Assembly (NCBI GenBank): GCA_003117195.1
Contig: BDSI01000030.1
Coordinates: 1,045,211 to 1,109,210, forward strand
Length of the DNA: 64,000 bases
Source of the DNA: Eudorina sp. 2006-703-Eu-15
Taxonomy: Eukaryota; Chlorophyta; Chlorophyceae; Chlamydomonadales; Volvocaceae
Direction of reading: 5' to 3'
The number at the start of each line of letters is the position of its first letter. Within the stretch, counting starts at the first letter, position 1. This document shows, in pieces, positions 35,701 to 46,700 of the stretch. A program made the translations under genes and the position numbers. Below the pieces are notes generated by a model. That model did no database searches. It was given only the letters and a program-made list of their open reading frames with translations, and was not told the DNA's origin.

Positions 35701-37618
35701 CGTTGAAACGCCCGGTCGGGAGTCAGGGTCCACCTTGTAACGGTTACATTGTACGAGAGACAATGGGAGACACAAAGCAGGCCCCACCTACCTGCGCGGC
35801 CGTCGTGAACGCGTCCCCTGTCCCGTTCTTCAGGAGGAGGTCCATCTTGACTCGCTCCAGTGGGGCTACACAGGTGCGTGAGACCACCGCGCTCATGGCC
35901 CCCGCAAAGAGGAGCTTGCAATACCTGCGCACAGACAGACAGGAGGCGTGACAGTGGTTAAAATCCGATAAAGATCTAGACTGGAAACCGAAACCCCTTG
36001 TCCACATGCCCGACGAAATAGGGATGAGCGCAAGGGCAATGCCTAAACCTCGATTCTCTAGGGTCCATGACGAGCGCAACATGAACACATGATAGACGAT
36101 GAATATGATGTCAAGCCCCTTGGCCAACCTGACTGGGTTGCCAAACACGTTCTTCTTCTCCGCCTCCACCTCCACCACAGCCTCGTGCGCCGCCACCGCC
36201 TCCTCTGGCGCTGCTGTTGCAAGTGCGCCCTGCTGCATGGGGCCTGTCCCTGGCAGCGGCGGTTGTGGCGCCGTCGACACGGCAGCAGAACCGGACGTAC
36301 GGCACACCGTGATCGTCGTGCTCGCGCCGGGGCCGCCGCCGCCGCCATCGCTTCTGGTTCCGCCCCTTGCGAAACCAACATCGTTGCTGCCAGGCAAGTC
36401 ACTACTGTCAGCCCTGTGTTCGCACCATCCGGAGCTCGCCCGCTCCACCGCGCCCGGTGCAGCTGCTAAAGCCAGCGCCGCAGGTGGTGGCAGCGCGGCT
36501 GCGGCCTGCCGCCCTGCTGTCTGCGACTCGCTAACGGGCAGGGTTGCGCCCTGCTGCGGCTGCGCCTGTGGCGGCTGAACGGGCACCTGGGCGCCGGCCG
36601 GGGTAAGACGGCTGCTGGTGCCCAAGCAGCGCATCAAAACGCCGGACACGATCTGGCCTTGCTCGCCCCACACCTGCGTCGGGGTACGGGCAGGGGAGCC
36701 ACGATGTTTGGACGCGGCATATTGGCCATTCCCCGTCACAAGCCCAGCCCGGCATGTCCTTCCCAGCACATCCTCGCGTGCGTCATGTCAGATCTCCCAA
36801 CACAATCAGCACCAGACAGCACGCCTAAGCTGCTGCTCGAGTCCCGCCGGCATCGTCCACCTCACCCTGGGCAAGTGCACGAGCGCTGCGGCCACGGACG
36901 CCAAACAGGCCGCCTGAAGCTGATCAAGAGGTCGCGGACGCTCCCACGCTGCAGCGTCCGCATGGCCCTCGTAGGGTGCCATGGCTGGGGAGGCCCATGT
37001 GGTAGTTGTGAAGCTGATGCGCGGCTGGACGAGCGCTGACGTGCCGACTGACTGCAACTGCATTGGTCGGGCGTCCGGATGACCGAGCTGAAACTGAGCC
37101 GTGTGATTCGAGCTGCCCAGCAGCTGCAGCAGCTCGCGCTGCGGCTGCGCTTTACCGGCGTTCGCACCATCGTCAGCAGTCGAGTGCGGGTCCGTAACGC
37201 TGGTGGCGTGACCAGTCAAGGGCACGTTTTCCGCTGCGTCACCACTGAGCACGCCCGCTCCGCAGCTGCCATGACATTTGTAGCCTCGCGCAAAAGGTAT
37301 GCAGCTTGCGGCGCCAATTTGTCGCGAACTTGGCGGCCGGGCCTGCACAACGCTGTCGACCCTGGCCCCATTCGGTGGCGAAGGCCCTTCCGTCAAACGC
37401 CATGCCGTCAGGGAAGCATTGACAGCAGCCCTGCCTTGACGCAAGCTGCTGCTTCCCGGCCGTTGAAAATCGAAGCGCCAAACAATTGGCTTGGCTTCTA
37501 AGATCGCAGGCTGGTCCTGCCCAAAGGAATGGATTGGTGTTGAGGCTTGAGACAGTTGAGGCTCGCCAAGGCCGGGGCAGCGTCCTCGCACGACGAAACA
37601 GGTCGCGGTCTGGGCCAT
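32752..37618 (-). CDS. Mitochondrial carrier family protein, BTL3-like adenine nucleotide transporter
   Basis: Nine exons with matching phases (minus strand): 36866-37618, 36129-36673, 35792-35924, 35249-35323, 34784-34883, 34229-34375, 33700-33945, 33099-33487, 32752-32820; 818 aa. All three carrier signatures are present: PLERVKMDLL, PLDVVRTRLM and PLEVIRRKMQL. Further diagnostic blocks are GAMSAVVSRTCVAPLE, GGFWKGNALNVLRTAPFK, DNFERFLAGACAG, MAPAGAVFYGVYDMLK and LPSAALSYYTYDTLK. These match the plant BTL3/Brittle-1-like adenine nucleotide transporters of the inner mitochondrial (or plastid) membrane. Unusual points are an approximately 430-residue Ala/Pro/Gln-rich N-terminal extension and a long His-rich insert (HPHHHPHH, HHHHHHYHHLHAQSHH) after the third signature. 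The donor of exon 36129-36673 (GTTGGC) is the weakest junction. Confidence 0.9.
33240..33390 (-). repeat. Histidine-rich codon run inside the carrier gene
   Basis: CAC/CAT codon clusters encode several His runs separated by an Ala/Gly/Ser stretch. It lies in the loop between the odd and even helices of the third carrier repeat and keeps the frame. Confidence 0.75.
34459..34527. repeat. 33-bp tandem duplication in carrier intron
   Basis: Two copies of a 33-bp unit containing ACTAATGAT and CGGTGCCGGGGG lie upstream (minus-strand sense) of exon 34229-34375. Confidence 0.8.
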
Positions 37619-38865
37619 CTTATGCGCGCAACAAGCAATTGAAATTGCGCATTCAAAGTTCTCTCAACGTCCTATCTCAGATGTCTGAGAACCTTTGGAA
37701 TCCGCGTTCATTCCTCACTGAAGCGCTGGCAGGAACACTAGAGAAGGTAGACCGGGACAGCTGAAGCTTGCCGAACTAATGTAGCTGCAAATGACCAGTG
37801 TTTGCTAGCATAATGGGCGATTAAAATAAAACAAACCGTGAGGGCATCATAACGGGAATGTCGTGATCTGGGAATGGCATATGCAAACATGAAACGTGCG
37901 GTCTCGGCGATATATTATTGTGTTATCCTTTATTATTTGAATATGAACTTCTATGGTTTTTACCCACATCTGCTGCTCTGACGCGTCACGTTTGCACTTT
38001 TTCACCAACACAGTAAAACTGCAGTCGCTCCAATTGAAACCTGCCTTGCCACATTTTCATAGTATCGCACTCTCGTTATTACAATCATGCACAGACACTC
38101 TACAACGTGTGTTTCATGTCGCCGCCTTCTGGAAGGTTGTGTGAGTGTGAGCCCCTTTGAGCTTGTGCAATTTCCACCCATCCAACAGTTGTATTGATAA
38201 GGACTCCTTACTGAATAATGTTTACCAATAAAAACGAAGGACGGCGGTTGTAGTGTCCCGTGGTACACTTAGTCAATCCGTTCTGCGTCCCTGTGGGCAC
38301 TCATGACATGCGTACCGTAGCTCACGTCAGCAAAACTACTCACAGTCAACAGGTTGCAGCTTTCTGATTGCCTGCGTCTATCTAGAACCGAACAGAACAG
38401 GGAGACCTCCCAAGTCTGGACCGTAAAAGAGGAATCAACGGTTCAGATAATGGGGCACCGTTTCCAGGCCCCATCACAGCCGTGAGCCGTCAGGGACTGC
38501 TGCCCACAAACTGAACGGTGCGCCATGAACTGCATGGCGTGTAACCGTAGCGTTGCACGGTGGGCCCTTAGTCGAACAGGGTAAGCGCCATGAACGAACG
38601 AGTGTTACAGGTGATGGGTGGCAGCCGATGCAGGGTATGTTCGCTGTGCGCATGTTTGGTCGACTCAGGACACTGCTCGTCGTACGTACATACATCCCTA
38701 TTCTCAGAGCGAGATGTTTTTGGGCACGGATAGATTAGTAATGGTATCTGAGGGACTGGCTACTCTGCGCACCTTATGCTAACACTGTGGCTTTGTGATG
38801 CTGCGACCGTGTCGGAATGACAATGCCAATTATTATTACGGACTGAAGCATGTCGGCTGTCGTTA
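37619..38865. promoter_or_regulatory. Upstream region of the carrier gene
   Basis: AT-richer sequence directly 5' of the minus-strand carrier ATG at 37618; likely promoter and 5' UTR in its first few hundred bases. No coding sequence supported beyond it. Confidence 0.35.
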
Positions 38866-38875
38866 AGCACCTGCT

Positions 38876-39870
38876 GAATGAATGAATGAACGTTACAGCG
38901 GGATCACCGGTGTATACCAGGGCAAGCCCCAGCAGGCCCCACCGCCAAGGCGGCAGGACACCTCCACACCTCAACGCCGCACCCAAAAACACACCGGGCC
39001 ATGACCCCACCCAGACAGACACCGAAGTAAGCAGAGGCGCGCAGCGGGGCAACACTACCAAAGGGATCGGGCTGAATGTATGAATGAACGTTGGGCGCGG
39101 GGTCGGGATCATCGCACCCAACGAAGGAAGTCTCCAACAGCACTCAAGGCGCCGAGCGACAACATTTCGGCGCCCAATGAAGCCCAGAAGACCGTTATAG
39201 GTATTACTGCCGCGGATGGGCAAGCTGGTTCCTGGTAGGTGGCTGTACAGTTTTTTTTGAATGATTTACGTTACAGCGGACCCCTAAAGGGATCAACGGT
39301 GTATACCAGGGCAAGCCCCAGCAGGCCCCACCGCCAAGGCGGCAAGACACCTCCACAACTAAACGCCGCACCCAAAAACACACCGGGCCATGACCCCACC
39401 CAGACAGACACCGAAGTAAGCAGAGGCGCGCAGCGGGGCAACACTACCAAAGGGATCGGGCTGAATGTATGAATGAACGTTGGGCGCGGGGTCGGGATCA
39501 TCGCACCCAACGAAGGAAGTCTCCAACAGCACTCAAGGCGCCGAGCGACAACATTTCGGCGCCCAATGAAGCCCAGAAGACCGTTATAGGTATTACTGCC
39601 GCGGATGGGCAAGCTGGTTCCTGGTAGGTGGCTGTACAGTTTTTTTTGAATGATTTACGTTACAGCGGACCCCTAAAGGGATCAACGGTGTATACCAGGG
39701 CAAGCCCCAGCAGGCCCCACCGCCAAGGCGGCAAGACACCTCCACAACTAAACGCCACGAATAAAAAACACACGGGGCCATGACCCCACACAGACAGACA
39801 CCGAAGCAAGGAGAGGCGCGCAGCGGGGCAACACTACCGAAGGGATCGATAGACACAGCAAAGGGGGGGA
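38876..39870. repeat. 390-bp tandem repeat array carrying a LINE 3' tail
   Basis: The segment beginning GGTGTATACCAGGGCAAGCC occurs at 38909, 39299 and 39688, so the period is 389-390 bases. The first two full units are almost identical; the third is more diverged and ends near 39870. About 190 bases of each unit are homologous, in inverted orientation, to 56186-56375 at the end of the LINE. A GAATGAATGAATGAACGTT run closes the first copy, matching a LINE terminal simple repeat. Confidence 0.85.
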
Positions 39871-39924
39871 TCCCCAGAAAACGCCCTGGCCCCGCGCGCG
39901 GATTTACCGTCTTGGCGGCGTCTA

Positions 39925-40102
39925 TGCCCACCAGGATTTTATGGAGCCGCTCTGTTCGTTGTGGGCGGGGCGCTGTCCATGCATCTCGATAAGGTGCGTG
40001 CGTGGATGCATCCACCAAAGCACCCAGGCACTTCGTCAAGATGGACATACGCCGCCCCGCCCACAGCAGCGTGCGGCTCCATGAAATCCTGGTGCACTCA
40101 GG
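39925..40102. repeat. Imperfect inverted repeat, arms about 70 bases
   Basis: CACCAGGATTTTATGGAGCC followed by TGTGGGCGGGGCG on the plus strand at 39928-39975 recurs on the minus strand between 40102 and 40040, separated by about 35 bases. It abuts the end of the 390-bp array. On the minus strand of the left arm a short peptide ERLHKILVGIDAAK is encoded; its origin is unknown. Confidence 0.65.
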
Positions 40103-40799
40103 CCTCAATTTACGATACCGTAAATCGGTACAGGCCCGCCCGCCCCAGGAACAAACCGGCTGGCTCAGCCGCGACAGTACGACTTCTTTGGGCGCGACGA
40201 TCCCTACCCGCCCCGTGCCCAGCGACAGTTGCCTGGTGATGCTTCCTCCTGCTCAGCCCTGCTCAGCGAATTCCTATTCTACTGGTTGATAACCTTTGGC
40301 AAGAGCCCGCCATGTAGGCAGCCTAGTAGCGCATGAACTGGTCAAAACAAGTCACCTACTCGTTCATCGGATCAAATCGGGTGTTGATATCACAGCTAAT
40401 CTCTCGTTTCTTACATGCTGCTTGGATCCTCTTGGATGCTGCTACCCGCTCGTACGCAAAAGTGACGTCCAGCGTCTGTTACCCTGTTACCCTGTTACCC
40501 TGTTACCTGTATCGGACAATGGATCTCCTTGCACAACACATCCGCGTGACGCCAGGGTTACCAGCCTGGACTGTGATGTCTGTTCGAAGAAGACAGTTGA
40601 AAGTATTGGATGTGTTCTTTTTCTTGTAGGCATTAAAATTTACTGTATTCATTCATAACCGAGTCGTGTATTGGCATCAGTTACCGAAGGGCGCAACGAG
40701 CCGACGACTTTGAACTTCTACTTCGAGAGCCTGACGACCATTTTGATGAACCCTTCAGCCTTCCTCAGCTTTTAATAACTCGTATTCATATTATTTATT
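40103..40799. promoter_or_regulatory. Upstream region of the REJ-type gene
   Basis: A TGTTACCC repeat (about three copies) lies near 40480-40507. The segment becomes AT-rich near 40770-40800, just before the proposed start codon. No gene seen. Confidence 0.35.
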
Positions 40800-43700
40800 A
40801 TGGATTTTGGATATCAGTTCCGTGATGTCGATCGCACGACCACCGTCGCGCATACTCTTCCTGCAGCTCGACTTTCATCCTCATCAAGACGATGGCTCGT
40901 AGTAAATTGCATTTTATCTTATGTATTGTGGGCACAATCGGTAAGATATGTATGCGTAAATTCATCGGAAATCGCCCACCTCAAGCGTACCGGTATGTGC
41001 TGACTGTCGCAGGTGCCGGTTTACCCTACGTACCCGGATCCTCCAAGCCCCGCTAGGAACCCAAGCCCTGTGCCAGTCTACCCAAATTATCCAGATCCAC
41101 CAAGACCCATCGCACCATCTCCACTGGCACCAGATTTAGCTCTGACATCCCCTGTACCGATGCAGTCGCCGCCTTCTGACCCAGTCCGGGAAACTGCCTC
41201 CCCGCCGCCCGATGCGTCAATGCCCACCAGACCACCCCCGCTTGAGCCCAGTCCGCGGTCCGAACGTCCACCAGCTGTCCCACGTTCACTACCACCGCTT
41301 TCACCTCCACCGCACTCCAGCTCTGTGTCGCCCTCCCTTGAGCCCCCAGCTGCGCCCCGGCATCGCCCAAGCCTTCCCCCGGCAGCTGATCCAACCGGTC
41401 CATCTCCGTCTCCTCCATCAACCCCACTGCCTCCTGCGTCCGCGCTACCCACGACGCCTGGTCGAGACCTGCCGCCACTAGCATCACCGCCGCCTCAGTC
41501 ACCTCAGGCAGCCGGCCTTGTACCTCCCTCTCAAACTTTCCATCCCTTCTCGCCTACTCCACCTCCCACCAGCTACAGCCCTGCTCTCTTACCAGGGCCT
41601 CCGCCGGCGTCAACTCAGCTGCCAACTCCACCAAGTTCACTACCGTTTTCGTCACCGCCGACTCCTCTTCCATCTCCTGCGCTTCCCTCACCGCCGTCTC
41701 CGAGTCCTCCTCTTCCATCTCCTGCCCTTCCCTCACCGCCGTCTCCGAGTCCTCCCCTTCCATCTCCTGCCCTTCCCTCACCGCCGTCTCCGAGTCCTCC
41801 TCTTCCATCTCCTGCCCTTCCCTCACCGCCGTCTCCGAGTCCTCCTCTTCCATCTCCTGCCCTTCCCTCACCGCCGTCTCCGAGTCCTCCTCTTCCATCT
41901 CCTGCCCTTCCCTCACCGCCGTCTCCGAGTCCTCCCCTTCCATCTCCTGCCCTTCCCTCACCGCCGTCTCCGAGTCCTCCTCTTCCATCTCCTGCCCTTC
42001 CCTCACCGCCGTCTCCGAGTCCTCCCCTTCCATCTCCTGCCCTTCCCTCACCGCCGTCTCCTAGACCTCCCCTTCCATCTCCTGCCCTTCCCTCACCGCC
42101 GTCTCCGAGACCTCCCCTTCCATCTCCTGCCCTTCACTCACCGCCGTCTCCAAGTCCTCCTCTTCCATCTCCTGCCCGTACCCCACAGCCGCCCTCCCTA
42201 CCTTCACCACCCTCGCCATCCAGTCCCTCTCCGCCGCCAAGCCCCCGGCCCCCGACTCATTCCCCGCCACCAAGGCCGCCAAGCCCCCCACTCGGCCCTT
42301 GCGAAGTCTGCCGCTCTTGTCTCATCACTGTGCAACCTGTCGTGATGGCAGCTCTCGATAACAATTCCACACCACTCCAGCTCTCCAGTGCCTTCCTCCG
42401 GCTCTGCAACTCCGCCTTCGAGCCTTCGTCTTGCGGTCGCGTAGCCATCAGCATCCTGTCCGGGACCTCCAACATTGCCGCGCGCGCCGGCGCGCTGTGC
42501 ACGGCCGCCAGCCGCTGCAACGCCTCCGCCGCCTGCAGCCAGCTGAGCGTCCCACGGGTCACCATCAGCATCAGCAACGGCAGCGGCAGCGCCACCAACA
42601 GCGGCTCCAGCAGCACCAGCCCCGCCAACGGCACCAGCCCCGCCAGCGGCACCAGCCCCGCCAACGGCACCGGCGCTGCTGGCAGCTTCGTGGTCGGGCC
42701 ACTGGACTTGTGTACAGCTGAGGGCGTGGCGGGTGGCCTGATGACACCGCTACCCAGCGCCCCGCTAACGCCTGTCAGCTGCTTCTCCAACCTGAACTGC
42801 AGCTCCGGAAACGTGTGCCTCATACCGGACGCCAACCCGCCGCGGCGCTGCACGTGCCAACTGGGCCAGGACGTCTGCCAGCCCGTCGGGACCTGCGTGC
42901 AGTTCTGTGCCCTGAACTCCACCGTGGCCCAGCTGCAGCTCCTCAACTCGGGAGCGGACGCGTGCAATCCCGCCGCCACCGCCGCCACCGCCAGCGGCAG
43001 CAACGGTTGCGGCGCGGGGACAATGTGTACGGCAATGAGCAACTGCACCGTGTACGGCTGCGACGCGGTCAGTCAGAGCATCGTGCAGATGCCGTGCAGG
43101 GGCCGCTGCGTGCCCACCTCGCTGGCGCTCGTGACCGCGAGGCTGGCGGATGACGGGGCGTCGGTGGCGGTGGCGCTGAGTGCGGCCGCAGCTCCGATGA
43201 GCCGGGCGCCTTGCGAGGCGGTGTTTGCGGCCGCTTCCGTGGCCAAGCTGGGCGGGACGGCCGCTGGCGCGTTATGCAGCGTGTCGTTCAAGACCTTGAC
43301 GGTGGCGCTGCCGACGTCTGCGACCCTGCGGGTAGGCAGAAGGCTGGAAGTAAGGCGGCGGGCAGCGGGGTTGCTGGCCGAGCGATGTCGTGATGAGCAG
43401 CGCCTCATCGGTTTGTTGAAGTTGTTGCGCGTAGTAATCGAAGTTCGTGCGTTATCTATTGCGTTCGTGCCCGAGTGAGAAGTACCGCTTTTGGCCCTTC
43501 CGCGTGAGCCTTGTCCGACAGCCATACATACCGCACTCGGGACTGAGTCCCTCCCGGTTGTCAAAAAGGATAGCGAAACCGCAGAAGAGCAACAAACCGC
43601 CGATACCCGCCGCCGATGCTGGCATTGACGGAGACGGCGAAGCGTTGACTCGAACGAAAGTGGTAGACGCATTATGTGTTCAGACAGCGGACGGCTGACC

Positions 43701-46700
43701 AAGTGGCAAACACCGTAGTAGGGCAGGCGAGGAGAGTGGTAACCCCAAGGGCTGCCGAGGAGTCCCTCCATCCACTGCGCATGAACCTGTGTCAAGGTGG
43801 ACCCTTGACATCTGTCTATCTGCTCGTCCCGTCTGCCATTATTCCTGTGCGTGGCCACCCCCGCTTCCTTCCTGCCTCATGTACGTAGCCCAATGACACA
43901 CTGGAGCTGGCGGCGCCCTCTGCGCTGGTGGGCGCACTCAGCAGGGCGCCCTTCTCGGGGCGTGTCAAGGTGAGGAGCCCGCCCGGATGGATGGATGGAT
44001 GGATGGATGGATGGATGGATGGATGGATGGATGGATGGATGGATGGATGGGCTCTCGGGACGCACCCCTGTCTGGACGCACCCCTGTCTGGACGCACCCC
44101 TGTCTGGACGCTGTCTCACCCATATTATGGCGTGACGCATGCTTCGTCTGGCTTTCTGTGTCCGCAACTTCATCATCCGTCGGTGCCGTCAGGTCGACCC
44201 GTGCAGCGACTGCGAAGCGCATGTGCCGCTGATCGATGGCCCGCTAGTGGTGGTGCCGCCGTGTGACGGCAGCGACAGCGACCTCCTCGCCGCCGCCGCC
44301 TCCCTGCCGCCGTCCTTCGACGCGTCGGCATCCCTGGACCCGTCCGGACGCGCTGCTTGGGACGATGTACGCTGGTCCGTACCGACGGGGTACGGCACCG
44401 CCGCGGGTCGTAGCACCCTCGAGGCTGCTGTCAGCCGTGCCAACAGCAACGCGGGACCCAGGTGCGCGCGCTTGAGCGGCGGGCACGCGGGCCCTTGAAA
44501 TAATAATGCGTCAAGGTGATGACAGTCGATCGCCCGGACAGCTTTCACGGCGTCGCTCTCCTCTCCGCGCGGGTCGTGAACCCTGAACCGAGCCCCGCCC
44601 TCCTGTGGGTCACAGCAGCGGCATGTTTTTCGGAGGTCTGCAACAACGTGAGGCTGGAGGATAGCTAGGACAGGTAGTTAGGGCAGTTAGGGCAGTTAGG
44701 GCAGTTAGGACAGTCCGGTGCCGCGGCCGTAGGGAGGGAAGGAGCACAGGGAGCAGCGCCACAGATAGAGGGGCCAAGACAGTCGGTGCCGCATCGCGGC
44801 GCAGCCTCCAGGACGGTGATGCTGCGTGCGTAGCTATGTCGCCCGATCAGGCAGGCACGCACCTGCATGGATGGACTCCGACGGGCGGCGGTCAGAGGGA
44901 GGGCCCTACCTTTGACATCCGTCCACTAGTCGGTGCAGGCGTACATGCCGATCTGTAGTAGGTGTTGTACAATGGTCGGCCCTACACCTCAAATACGGTG
45001 CGAAGCCTTGTATCAGCATCTCGAGAAGGCTTTGCCGGCTCTCATCACCTACTACACGATCGACCTGGTGGGCGCAGGCCCCGCATGTAGAGGAGACCCT
45101 CATATCCATCCATCCATACATGTGCCTGTAGTGCCTTGCATAACCATTCTTATTGTTGGCAGGGCCAATGTGGTGATGAGGCCTACATCTATAACCATGC
45201 GGTGCGGAACGGTGCGGTGCGGTGCGGTGCGGTGCGGAACCAGTTCAGTGTGTGAGGCCCCGGTCACGCAGTGCCGCCTTACCTTCAAAGTTATAATGCC
45301 GTACACGCCCATGGCCGCTGGCACTGCTGCTCGCTCCCGCTGTTTGTACGTGGCAGGGATCGCCTGGTGCTGAGCCTCACAACCACGGACGTCCGGAACC
45401 TGCCCAGTGGCACCTACCGCCTGCAGGTCGGTCATCAGGCGCTGTCGAACTAGCCACGTACGTACGGGCTCCACACTGACTCCCATCCAAGCAAACGCGA
45501 TGGGAAAGCAACCAAGCATACATGCATGTATGCGCGTTGTGCCCGCCCGAGTCAGCTTTGGCGGGGTATAAATGTAGATGCCGACGTGGCCGCCCAAACT
45601 TGGTACGTACGTCGCCTGACGCCCGCCCGCCCGCATTTTTACATAGCTCGAGACCGTCCGCACGGACCGATCACATGCGTACAGCACGCAGCAGGCACTA
45701 CATACCGCACCAAGTCCCCTCCCACAGCCCGCCAGCCATCACTCCAGTGTATGTCGCCGCGCGCACGTACGTACGGTACATCCGTATGTACTCTCTCTGC
45801 CGTAATTACAGGTCACCCTGAGATCTTGGATGGGCACCTCCGGGACCGCCAACATCACCTTCGACCGGGTTGCAGCCGCCCTGGCCCCGGCAGTGCGCAT
45901 CCCGGGACAGCGGCAGCAGTCCTTCCGCACCACCACGGGCATCCGGCTGACCGCGGACCCGGGTGCGGTGTGCGGAGGTGCGTGAGCGAGGGACGGATGG
46001 GTGGATGAGGGTTTCTGTGCTTGATGATTTGATGCATGTATGAGTGAGGGCTGATGATGAGCGAGGCTGCAGTGGTCGGCATACTTGACCGACCCCTACC
46101 TCCACGACGCCACGGTGTATGTAGCTGTTGGGCCGTTTCTAGACGCTGAAGTCCATTATTCGTGTTTTTTGTGTTTTAGTTTTCTTGGATGGGCTTCGAG
46201 CCCTGGTGGCGGGTTACTGTTGTCCTGCTATATATCACACGGAGGTGCGTGGTCGATCCCACTGCGCGGAGCGAGCTGTTCACACTGGTATCCCATACAC
46301 TGTGGATCGATCGACCGCGTGCAACTATACGTACTTCCGACGGGCGTACATACACGCAGGTAAAACCGTCCAGTGGCAGTGGAGCTCCCCCAGCGGATGG
46401 GCGGGCCTGCCGGGGACGGGGCTGCGCGGCCCGTCCCTCTACGTGGCGGGCCCGGTAATGGCGCTGCACAGCCAGTCGGTTACCCTGGAGGTTCGCGGAT
46501 CCTTCGACGATTTCGGTGGGTGCGTCCAGCAGTCCGTTTTTCTGTTAGTTGTTGGAACCATAGAACCCTCCGTCCTCCGAGCGACAGGGCGCTGCTGTTG
46601 CGCTGTCCATACATGCTATCGATGAAGTTGAAGCTTTGACGGACCTTGCGGGTTTTAGACGCCCGGCGCGAAGCCGTTCGCGCGGTTTTACCTTGCTTCA

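Noticed and set aside
38876..39870. CRISPR-like array
   Set aside because: The repeats are 390 bp with no short unique spacers, and the genome is eukaryotic; it is a tandem repeat containing a LINE tail.
41518..42345. 275-codon Arg/Leu/His-rich ORF
   Set aside because: It is a shifted frame of the Ser-Pro-Pro minisatellite.
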